Assembly: GCA_027579435.1 (NCBI GenBank)
Contig: JANBPK010000706.1
Span: 1 to 64,000, forward strand
Origin: Candolleomyces eurysporus
Taxonomy: Eukaryota > Basidiomycota > Agaricomycetes > Agaricales > Psathyrellaceae
Direction: 5' to 3'
Length of the DNA stretch: 64,000 nt
Under the pieces are notes generated by a model that had not been told where the DNA came from, searched no databases, and saw only the letters and a list, made by a program, of their open reading frames with translations. The position numbers and the translations under genes were made by a program. Below, one piece after another: positions 55,407 through 64,000 of the stretch (positions are counted from its first letter, which is position 1; each line of letters opens with the position of its first letter).

Positions 55407-55943
55407 CTAAAGAGGACTTGCAAACGAACACTTCCGACCATTATCGACCCCTTGACACCCCTCTGTCCGGTGGCACTTCTTACAAGGAAGCTTGCAAGGC
55501 TCGCGGCATCGGAGGATGTCGTTCAATCCTGGGCAATCTGTCTGGCCACAGCACCGACACCTTTTCAGTCTTCGTATACGTTGATCCGTGGCCACCACGC
55601 GGCGTCGTTTTGAAGGGGAAGGATTGTTCGAATCTGAGTTGTTACCGTTGTCATCTATCGGCACTGGGACTGGGACTGGGACAGTGATGGTGGCGGGCTG
55701 CGCAAGGCCTCCAGCAAGAGCGGGTAGCGATGACATTGAAGCAAGGAGGGCACCAGTGAAGGGTTCGGTGCTCACTGCCGTCAGCGGAAGGTCTGTCACC
55801 AAGGATTCGGGTATTTCACTAGTGTTGTCAAAGTTGAGCAGACCTTCATTTGGATGTGGTTGGGTGGGGCTACCAGTGAGATGTGGTGGGAACGGTTGAC
55901 TTTCGGCTGCAAATATACGCATTGAAATGCTTGAGGTACTCAT
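55407..55943 (-). CDS. Cysteine-cluster protein, probable zinc-binding C-terminus
   Basis: 178-codon frame on the minus strand. The first ~120 residues are Ser/Pro/Thr-rich with a VPVPVPVP run and a basic patch (PSKRRRVVATDQRIRRLK). The last ~50 residues hold a dense Cys cluster: CRCCGQTDC, CREPCKLPCKKC and GCQGVDNGRKC. This C-terminal pattern is reminiscent of Cys knuckles at the ends of some fungal transposon and regulatory proteins. An upstream acidic exon candidate (56034 to about 55925, FIDDLLFDDYFGDEQL) could not be spliced in frame. Confidence 0.5.
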   Translation of the reverse strand: MSTSSISMRIFAAESQPFPPHLTGSPTQPHPNEGLLNFDNTSEIPESLVTDLPLTAVSTEPFTGALLASMSSLPALAGGLAQPATITVPVPVPVPIDDNGNNSDSNNPSPSKRRRVVATDQRIRRLKRCRCCGQTDCPGLNDILRCREPCKLPCKKCHRTEGCQGVDNGRKCSFASPL

Positions 55944-56429
55944 CTGTCAACTGTTCATCGCCGAAGTAGTCATCAAACAGCAGATCATCTATAAAGCGCG
56001 ATTCAGCACGCTCATCTGTCACTGGCACCAACATGTTATGAAAGTGTTCACATACCTGTCGGTATCACATACGCATTGGGCTTTGCTGTCTGTGAATCAC
56101 ATCGCTGTTTCTTCAGTCGGCCTCTTGGAGGCGCGTTCTCAGGCCTTGGCCCATCTTTTGAGCCCTTGGGTCGGCCGGGAAGGCAAGGTCATGGTGCCGG
56201 TGGACGCATTATTGGCTCAACTTGGCTTGGAGGAGTGGTCATGATTATGCTGGGGGGNAAAGGACTGAGCTCGAGATGGGTGATAATTGAAAATAGACAC
56301 ACCAGAGTTATTCTTGCTGGTAAAAGTATGCTTTGCCAGTCCGTGTTTGAGTGAATTCTGTGCCAATCAACGCGTCTCTGTGTCTGACTCAAGCTCATTT
56401 AGTTCTCAGTGGCTGTGTGGCAGATAACA

Positions 56430-56470
56430 TGGCAGATAACATCCAATCCCGGGACGGATGTTATCTGCCA
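56430..56470. repeat. Perfect 15-bp inverted repeat (hairpin) with 11-bp loop
   Basis: TGGCAGATAACATCC (56430-56444) pairs with GGATGTTATCTGCCA (56456-56470). A direct partial copy GTGGCAGATAACA precedes it at 56418, and a GGGCAGATAAC relative lies at about 56646. Confidence 0.85.
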
Positions 56471-56479
56471 TTGAGGCGA

Positions 56480-57505
56480 GAAACCAATTCAAGCTTGCTC
56501 AACGGTGAACTAATGGATGGTTGATTCTGAAATTTCGCAGGAACAAGCCTCTCAGTCGTATGCATGTATTCCGCAAGAATTTACTCTCAGAAACTGTAGG
56601 GCTACGCAACAAATGGCCCAACAGGCTCGGACTCGGCAATTGCCGGGCAGATAACTACCCAGGTGTATGAAGGGTAAACCTCAAGTTCGGCTCCTAGCAG
56701 ATATACCTAACTAGGAATGTACCATGTCGTCTCGAAGCTGGCGCTATTCTCCCCACTTCCGAGAGTCCGAAGCCAAGACTTCTAACCATCGTGCCGCAGA
56801 ACCTTACCTCCCAATTTTGGTCTGAGCAATGAGCGGATTCACTACCACACCTCGTGAGGTTGTAGAACAACTATGATGCTTGATTCATGCTAGCAGTGTA
56901 GCACCCCTGTCTTTAGTATCATACGCCACTGTCGCTTAGATAAACGCACGAGGCCTAGAATGTAATTATCTCACCAGGTCCGAAGCTATGACCAGTTGCT
57001 GGCCGTTCATGTCCCTGGCCCCCACCCCATCTGTTCTCCGTGGTCTCACTGTTTGGAGGTATGTGACTTCAGGGCTGTTTGGATGTTCATGCTGTGAGCT
57101 GACCGCGCTCTCGGTAGCAGAGTCAGCCTTCCGAGCTTCAGAGCATCCGTCTTTGACATGCACAATGTTAGGTGAACATGTTTGGCCTCCTTGGGACAAA
57201 GAAGGCCCCGCTTTCAGCCTAAATACGACACGTTGCGAAGTTGTTCACAACATCATTCCAGCCCTAGTTGGCCTTATGGGGAGGAAATATGTCCGATAAA
57301 AGCGGCCAGATTGATGGAAAGTTCTGGTAACCTGACGAGCAGTTCGTTCAAATGGGCGCTTCCAGCGTTCATTTCCAGATAAGCCTTCTTCCTTAACCTT
57401 AAAAGACCATGTCGGCACTAATTGAGAATACTCAAAAGCCGATGGTCGGAAGATCCAAGATGCAGTCAGCGTTGTTTTCACCACATCTTCCGCTCCAACA
57501 GCAAC
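56480..57505. other. Intergenic, no gene seen
   Basis: Short frames only; N at 56258 lies just upstream beside a G run. Confidence 0.4.
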
Positions 57506-58861
57506 ATGAAAGAAGGTAAGCTATAACTACGCTGTTCATCCTTGCTGTGGAAGGTCGCCAATGTTCTCAGACCGCCCGATAGGTGTCCATGACCGTGTTC
57601 GCTCCGACGAAACTGCAGTCGATGAGACTGAACGGAACGGCCACGATTCAAAAAGAGCGTCGACTGCGGCGAACGACAAGCAACCTACAGGTGAAGGTGG
57701 GATCTCACTTGCCTAGCTTTTGCCGAGCACATACCCAACCATAGTCTCGTTTCAGGCCGCAGTACACAGAAACACTCTCAGAACCCGAGAGGTGGAATTT
57801 TGCTCCTTACGCTCTTCGATCGGTGCACGGCTAATCCCTATCTCGTTCAGATCCTCACGCCTACTACACTGCATTCTATGACCAGTTCACCAATATCATC
57901 ATGATCGTACGGTCCCTGTATATTTCGTCAGCCTGTGTTGTCATTGATTAGTGCACAGTCCACTTTCACGGGGGGTGTAGAAGCGGCTATTCTCGCGTTT
58001 ATGCGCGACCTCCTTGCTGATGACCCATTCAAGACACAGATGTGGCGATACGACCCACGGCAGCCAGACATCTCTCTATACTCCACATATTCTCTCGGAT
58101 TGATGCTCGGACTACTCGCGGTCGCTCTCAACATTACAGTGGCAGCCGTAGCAGCAGTCAACGCGGCCATCGCATGCCATTTCTCCCTACTCGAAGAGGT
58201 CACCCACGAGCGCACCATGATGCCGTATCGAGTCGTGTTCTGCATGCTCGTTCAATTCATGGCGTCTGGTGTCTCTGGCATGTCCCTCATTCTCCTTGCC
58301 ATCAACTTTCATTGGCCGTTCGCGATTGTCGCTGCATTCCTATTCTTCGCAGGAACCCTTGTTGCGGCGTACCATCTTGTCTCCCTTTTTGGGACTCAGT
58401 GGTTCACGAAGCTCAAGGGACAACCGTTACACACCGTCTCATTGGTACTCTGCTCTACTGCCTTTGCCTTCGATCTTTCCACCCCCTCCAGGAGCTCGTG
58501 GTTTACAATCACCACTTTCGGCGTCACAATCATATATCATATGATTGCAGTCCTTTACAATGCTTCCTCACATCAAGACCACCCTAGTATCCTTGGGATA
58601 TGCAGTGTTTTTGTCATATCAGGGTTCTGGGCTGCTTGCACCGTTACCACTCGGATTCTGAGCCGGTGGTTCAGTGGCCACTGGGGTCAAGCTAATATGT
58701 ATGTAGTTTGTGTTCTTTGTGGGGTGGAGGCAGCGGTGCTCTTTGGGATAGGGATATATGATTCTATTCAATTGGATAAGTGGCACAAGAGTCATCCTCA
58801 GAGTAATACTACTCCTGGGCATATGGACCAAGTGAATGACAAAGTCAAAGGATCCTCCTAG
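57506..58861 (+). CDS. Polytopic membrane protein, paralogue 3
   Basis: Exons 57506-57515, 57583-57690, 57851-57906 and 57959-58861 give 358 aa. Exons 1+2 total 118 nt and exon 3 is 56 nt, exactly as in paralogue 2, which supports the model. Conserved blocks: DQFTNIIMI, STFTGGVEAAILAFMRDLL, GLMLGLLAVALNITVAAVAA, LVQFMASGVSGMSLILLA, FDLSTPSRSSWFTIT. Six or seven hydrophobic segments. The extra intron in the 118-nt part distinguishes it from paralogue 2. Function unknown. Confidence 0.85.
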
Positions 58862-59061
58862 ATACTTTTGTTCTATTCTTCATCCTTGCCTCTTCCCTCT
58901 CACAATTGTATCCTCCTTGGTAATAGGAGATGCTTTCATATTCAACTGTGTTGACAATCATTGTATGCTATAATGACTTCTATCTATGAAAAAATCAAGG
59001 AAGGGGTAGGAATTACTTTTTGAAGAGTTGATAATTGGCATTCCGGCCACAACTGCAGCAC

Positions 59062-59348
59062 TGACACTGCTGGGATCCAACTATTCTGCGGTATGCAAGA
59101 TGCATGCAAAACGAATCCAAAAAATCTTGGGTTTTGAAAACCCTCTTGCAACGCGCAAAAGACAATTATTTGCGTATTGCCGCCCGCAAAACGCCAGATT
59201 CCGCATATTGCAGGCTGCAAAACACAAATAATCGCGTTTTGCATCACATTTTGGCCCAATGAAGAATAGTATCAAAATTTTTGTAATGAAAGGATGTGTT
59301 TTGCAACGATCTTGCCGTATGCAGAAAAATTGGATCCCAGCAGTGTGA
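59062..59348. mobile_element. 281-bp MITE with CACTG termini (59065-59345) and TGA target duplication
   Basis: Ends are CACTGCTGGGATCCAA (59065-59080) and its perfect inverse TTGGATCCCAGCAGTG (59330-59345), flanked by TGA at 59062-59064 and 59346-59348. The interior has repeated TGCAAAAC/GTTTTGCA subterminal motifs and no coding capacity. CACTA/CACTG ends with a 3-bp duplication fit the CMC (EnSpm/CACTA) superfamily. Confidence 0.8.
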
Positions 59349-59626
59349 GGGCTCTAGATCTGGAAGGACGCTTACATACCTGGCGCTTAACCCATCACAC
59401 GATTAGACGAATCAGGCTCACGGAGTCAATTGAACATTCGGGACCATTCCGGGAACGGCCTCGTTTAAGGTGTACTGTTTCTATTGTGCTGCTGTACCGG
59501 TGACTGGGGAACTTGGCTCGGGATATCTCATATATATAGGCCAGGCTCTGAACAACATTACCCTACAACCTCCCCAAGTGTATCCAAAAACTCCCTTTCC
59601 CCTCCACAGTACGCACACCTGCTTCC

Positions 59627-59852
59627 ATGTCCTCGAACTCTTCTAGACCAATCACGATCACTCGACCGCAATGCGCAGTCGAAATTAGCGACTCCGAATC
59701 ATCTCCCAGAACTGACAAGTCGGGCTGGGTCATCTGTGACAGGAGTATGGGGGGNATGCTGCCACTGCTACGGGCAAGACAGCCACACGGCTGACTGCCC
59801 TTTCAATGCAGAGGCCGTGAAGCAGAACAATGAGAACGTGCTGGAATATTAG
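59627..59852 (+). CDS. Small protein with zinc-knuckle-like Cys/His motif, frame break at N
   Basis: ATG at 59627 opens MSSNSSRPITITRPQCAVEI and an acidic Ser-rich part. At N59755 in a G run the frame changes to CCHCYGQDSHTADCPFNAEA, which ends at the stop at 59852. The Cys/His spacing is close to, but not exactly, a CCHC knuckle. The N is probably a homopolymer miscall. Confidence 0.4.
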
Positions 59853-60795
59853 ACTCGACATTGTTGTTATCATAGGAGTCATATACCAGGCCTTAAGCAT
59901 CACGCTTGGGTTCTTCGACGCACTCGGAGCGCCCTGCAAAGTTGCTAGATACCCTGACTAACGTTCGTATATCGCATTCTCTGTTTAATATTTCTTTTTG
60001 ACCTCATCATGCTCTCTGTTAGGTTTTTTGCCGCCATATGTCTATCAAATTTGTCCCATTACACATTCTTCCCGGCTTTCGGTCATCACTAGAATTGAGC
60101 AAGGTGTTGCTCGGGGTCAACGTGACGTCGAAGTCGCCACCCACACTCCCAGTCACCGCCACGGTCCTTGGAATTCCTATAACTACGGGCGAGCACCTCC
60201 CCAGAAAGGTATCAACTCTTTGCACAGGTGCTCGCAGCACTTTTGTCTCGTCCTCTTCGTCTCGCGTTCTCTGTCTTTTTCCTCACCTATCTCCCTTTTA
60301 TTCATATTACTAATAACGTGAGTTTTTTTTNGCCTTTACATACTTTTTCGATCCCATCCTATAGTAGTTACCTTGAGTTCGTCCCTTCGTCTGCTCAAGT
60401 GCTCTGTTGTGCTGTACTCATGAGTTACACACGCACTTGGCAACGGGGGGCGGCCTAGAGAGGTCTCACCATTGCAATAATGATCCTCGTTGCCCCCCAA
60501 TTCACTCCTGATTAACGCTTCCCATTCATAAAAGGAGAGTCCTCGTTGATTCGTCTCGCTTCTCCCTTTGTCACCGGGTGTTCTGTGATATATCATGTTC
60601 GTCCCAATTATGCGGTATAGGCAATATACTCTATCACGCATACGCCGCTTGGGATCTCGTTTTCCAGGCTTGCTGGTCTGATGAAAGGCTTCGTTACGTC
60701 ACAATAATCCTCAAATATACATGCAATACAGTCACATATGCAACAATCAAACGCGAAAAGGACCAAGTCAACGTTTCTCGGGCGTCCAAGCTCCG
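59853..60795. other. Intergenic
   Basis: No supported gene; an N at 60331 follows a T run. Confidence 0.35.
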
Positions 60796-62728
60796 CTAAT
60801 CATAGACCGGCCGCACAACCTCCTTTGCCTTCATCCTAAAAGTGTCTGACCTCGTCCTGACGAAGTCATCAAACCTTCCAGGCACCATCCTCTCCGTAAT
60901 CGCATCCACCACAAACGAGATCGTCATCAGCCTCGGCAACAACCCTCTCTCATTAAGCTTCTCCAAAAACATAGCCCTCGTCGAGTAGTCCTTCAAGTGT
61001 AATGTCCGCAGCTTCTCAACACGCTCGAAAATCCGGAGGTACTCTGCGTCCTTGATGAGTGGAGTCGCCATTCGACGAAAACGCGTGTTTTCGAAGCATA
61101 GGTTCAGGTAGGTGAGAGGTAGACTATTCCTGGCGCTGTGAGATCGAGCCATTTCGTGGGTACCATCCCGAGCGAGAGGGCCAGATTCAGCAGAAGGACT
61201 GCTACGATCGAGGAAGTCAATGAAAGTTTCACCAAGGTACGGCTCAGGTTCGGCAATTGGAGAAACCATAATGACGAGTCTCCGAAGGGACGGTAAGGTG
61301 AGTCTGGATAACAGGGGCCCGACATACGTGATTTTCTTCAACGTCAACTCCTTCAACCCAGCGAGGCGAATGTAATAATCTGTTTGATTGGTGTCCAGTT
61401 CTGACTCATCGCCCGCGACTACTTCGAGGAAGCCCATCACCGATCCATTATCACCCAAGTCCTCAGGATCGTCATGTCCGTTTCCAAGTTCGATGAAAGG
61501 GTCGTCCCCGCCATCGCTCGTATCGGTCTCGGAATCATCGAAGGTGTCGTGTGAAAGAAAATGGGGTGAAAGTGCATGAGGAACGATGGCAGTAGGTGGA
61601 GGCTCCCTCGGTGTGAATACCACAGAGCAGGTGATTAGAGCATCCGAGCAATTCGACAAGATGGCGACGATATCCTCGTAAGAGTCTCCCGTCTTCAAGT
61701 CAAGGTCCGCGATTTGCACCCAGGGCACCCAATTCCACTTCGAGACCTTCTGACAAGGCATATCGAGGATCAAGGAGGTGAGGGAAGGCATGGCGCCATG
61801 CATGTGTAGGGATTGGGGTATCCTCAATGGCGCCTCCGGATGACGAGGGGTGTCGTCCAGGTGGGACCAAGGTTTGACTTTCGCGCCTCCAAAAAACCAA
61901 CCATCAAGCCAGAAGACTTCGAGTTGGGACCAGGGGCGAGCGTATGATTCCCGCTTCGGTATGGCCAAGGTACGGTGGCCTTTCCTGGTACCCGCCTCGC
62001 CCAGATAGAAAAGAGGTCCCAGCACGTCCAAGTCTTGCATGTAAAACTTGAGGGACTTCCATTTGAAAGAGTTCCGACCGATGAACGACGCAAAGCGAGG
62101 AGAATGAAGCTGTCGTCTGGAAGAAATAAGCTTCAGGGACCACGGCAGGCTGCCAGAGCGCTTGAACCATCTCTCGAGCCGGGGGGCAAATGCGTCGAGT
62201 CCGTGGTCGTTGGCGTAAACGTGAAGCTCCAGAGAGCACCAAAAAATCCCGGTGGAAAGGAGAAGTGACCTCCACCCCTTGCAAACTCGAGTAAGAACCG
62301 ACAGTTGGTGGCTCTCGGGCCAGTTGCGGAGTTCCTCAGCGAGGTCAGAAAAGCTGACGTGGCTCAGAGAACAGGAGCGGGGAAAAGTGGAAGAGACCTT
62401 GGTACTCCATCTTGAAGAGTAAGGAAGGTATTCATGGGGCCTAGGAGGCGTGTTCGAGCTCCAGACAGCGAACTTCATGATCTCGATCCATAGGTCCACG
62501 GGGAGTCGACGAAGGGGGGGACATGATGCAAACATAGGCATTCCTTGTTTCTCGCAGTATTGACTGCCGAAAACTGAGATCTTCAAGAGCCCTACGGGCC
62601 AGCGCTAGTTCGACGTCTATTCGGGCCATAGAATCATCGAGAGACGATATGCCTTGAAGAAGGATGGTCTCTTCGTGTTCTGAGGGAGCAGCATTGCTGT
62701 AGAAGAGGCGTTCGAGGTCAGCGTCCAT
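60796..62728 (-). CDS. F-box protein with homopolymer frameshift near the N-terminus
   Basis: The N-terminus starts at 62728 (MDADLERLFYSNAAPSEHE) with a coiled coil (RIDVELALARRALEDL) and reads to NAYVCIMSP. The main frame picks up at PLRRLPVDLWIEIMKFA, the classic Agaricomycete F-box start, and continues ~570 codons of LRR-like sequence to 60796. The two frames meet at a run of seven G (62514-62520 on the plus strand); six would restore one open frame. Presumably an SCF substrate-recognition subunit. The shift is either a sequencing error or a recent null allele. Confidence 0.75.
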
Positions 62729-63314
62729 CGTCGTTGATTGGCAGCAGTAGTCAAGAGGAGAGTTCACCGTTGCGGTTTCGTTCAAGTGTCTCAGGACTTA
62801 TAGCGTTTACGAGACAGTGTTCTCCTTAACTTGATTCAGGGGGCCCGTTCCCAGGGCCTACCTTCTGAAAAATTGCAGCAACGGTTGAATACTTATTTCA
62901 TGAAGGCCACGCTCCTCAGAAGTAAGCGATAGATTGAGCGGAAATTGACACCGAGAACTGGCACATGGGGGGTGTAGTTGAATCTTGAGTCGAGTCGAAA
63001 TCTCAGGTGCTGGCTTGGTGCATATGCTGCACTGCACTGCCGACTCGGCACACTCAACTGTTCTCACACATGTTCAAGGCTCTCTAAAAAGTGTCAATCG
63101 TCCACAAAAAACTCTTATTACGAGAGCTCATATAGGAGGAGGGGATGAGGCACGGGGCATGCACTCAAGATGCTCCGAATACATTCAGGAACAATTGCGC
63201 CAGGTAATAAATTCAAACTCTGGGTTTCTACGCTGGCCTTTCCCAAAAATAGACCTAAGGACGCAGACTCGAGGAAATACAATTGAGTTTTGTAGAGTAT
63301 CATTATTGCAACCG
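62729..63314. other. Intergenic
   Basis: No supported gene between the two minus-strand F-box-like genes. Confidence 0.4.
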
Positions 63315-64000
63315 CTAAAAAGTCGTTCGCCTTGCATCGGTTATCTCGAGTATCTTCCGCTGAAGATATAAGTGAGGCATTTCATTCCGAATACGATCAT
63401 TGTGAGCATCGCCAATGAACCATTCAATTAAGAAAACCACCTTCCGAAGCTCTGATAAATCCTTTTCAGAAGCTTCAAACGCATCGTCAACAGCCTTCCA
63501 TCTCGCAAAAAAGTTATCGCGCTGTCCAACCTCGCCCGCAAAGGCGACTGTAGGGTGAACCGTACACTTGATGATAAGGGTCTTGATCCGCAACATGTTG
63601 TTTTTCATCCACTCGAGGATGGTGGGAAATAGCTCGAGAGCCGGTCTGAATGATGGAGAGGGTAGCAGGAGGCGTAGCTCGGACATATTTTCGAATTGCC
63701 TAAGATTCAAAGAGAGGCAAACTTTCAATCAGTGCTCTACACATTGCTCGTTGAAAGATAATATAAAAACGACTTACCCGATAGTTCGTCAATGGAAAAC
63801 GACGAGAGTGTCTCCTTTGCAAGATCTATCACAGCCTGAAGAGGTTCTATGATAATCTCGGCATCCCTGGGATCGGTGCCACGAAACGTAAGCTCCTTCA
63901 GACCCCGAATGTCCAAAAAACATTCACTTTGGATATTGGACCCTAATAGCCAATGAAAGAAAGGTATCCACTGATTCCTCTGGCGAAGGGAAATTTCAAG
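63315..64000 (-). CDS. C-terminal part of an F-box/LRR-like protein, runs off right edge
   Basis: An exon from the window edge to about 63780 encodes IPFFHWLLGSNIQ, LDIRGLKELTFRGTDPRD and LAKETLSSFSIDEL. After an intron, the last exon encodes FENMSELRLLLPSPSFRPAL to the stop at 63315. The pattern (short hydrophobic LRR-like segments, GLKELTFRG) is that of Agaricomycete F-box proteins. The F-box itself lies outside the window. The exact splice phase was not resolved. Confidence 0.55.

Noticed and set aside
56740..56810. Possible antisense tRNA (cloverleaf-like spacing near GATGGTTAGAAGTC)
   Set aside because: No GGTTCGANTCC T-loop and no acceptor-stem pairing could be found.

Overview
The window looks like nuclear DNA of a mushroom-forming basidiomycete (Agaricomycetes). 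Genes are split by many 45-65 bp GT-AG introns. The protein families are typical of that group: GMC oxidoreductases of the aryl-alcohol-oxidase type, F-box/LRR-like proteins, a CFEM-like secreted protein, small secreted peptides, a KDZ transposase and a TET/JBP dioxygenase. No rRNA, tRNA or CRISPR was seen. Single Ns, mostly beside mononucleotide runs, suggest homopolymer-prone sequencing, and several reading-frame breaks fall at such runs.

The main discovery is a complete 19,160-bp DNA transposon at 31914-51073. It has 84-bp imperfect terminal inverted repeats and an 8-bp target-site duplication (GAGGTTGC at 31906-31913 and 51074-51081). It lies inside the 17th codon region of a small membrane-protein gene. 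Taking out the element and one duplication copy rejoins a 105-codon frame, the same length as an intact neighbouring paralogue at 30442-30759. The element carries, in order: a 460-bp subterminal direct repeat, an acidic Cys-containing ORF (+), an apparently intact 931-aa KDZ transposase with a CxC4-like cysteine cluster (-), a coiled-coil gene (+), a second basic/acidic coiled-coil gene (-), a 491-aa TET/JBP-type 2OG-Fe(II) dioxygenase (+), two further unknown genes (+), and a 3.2-kb array of ~82-bp repeats. The left edge of the window (1-898) is the end of a second copy in inverted orientation. It matches the first base for base wherever compared and stops at exactly the same terminal base.

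Host region, 899-31913: a CFEM-like secreted protein and its decayed copy (2.2-4.4 kb); two of three polytopic membrane-protein paralogues (5.8-6.9 and 9.5-10.7 kb; the third is at 57.5-58.9 kb); a scattered family of two-exon secreted peptide genes with Kex2-like LLxR or MRR sites (8.9, 12.8, 16.2, 17.9, 23.3 kb); a ~1.2-kb segmental duplication (17.3-18.5 and 22.7-23.9 kb) whose left border abuts a truncated rhodanese gene; an F-box-like gene (18.8-20.2 kb); and two convergent secreted GMC oxidoreductases (24.3-26.6 and 27.4-30.0 kb).

Host region, 51082-64000: promoter and first codons of the interrupted gene, a divergent paralogue, a MIF4G-like gene, a Cys-cluster protein, the third membrane paralogue, a 281-bp CACTG-ended MITE, an F-box gene with a homopolymer frameshift, and the C-terminal part of another F-box-like gene running off the right edge.
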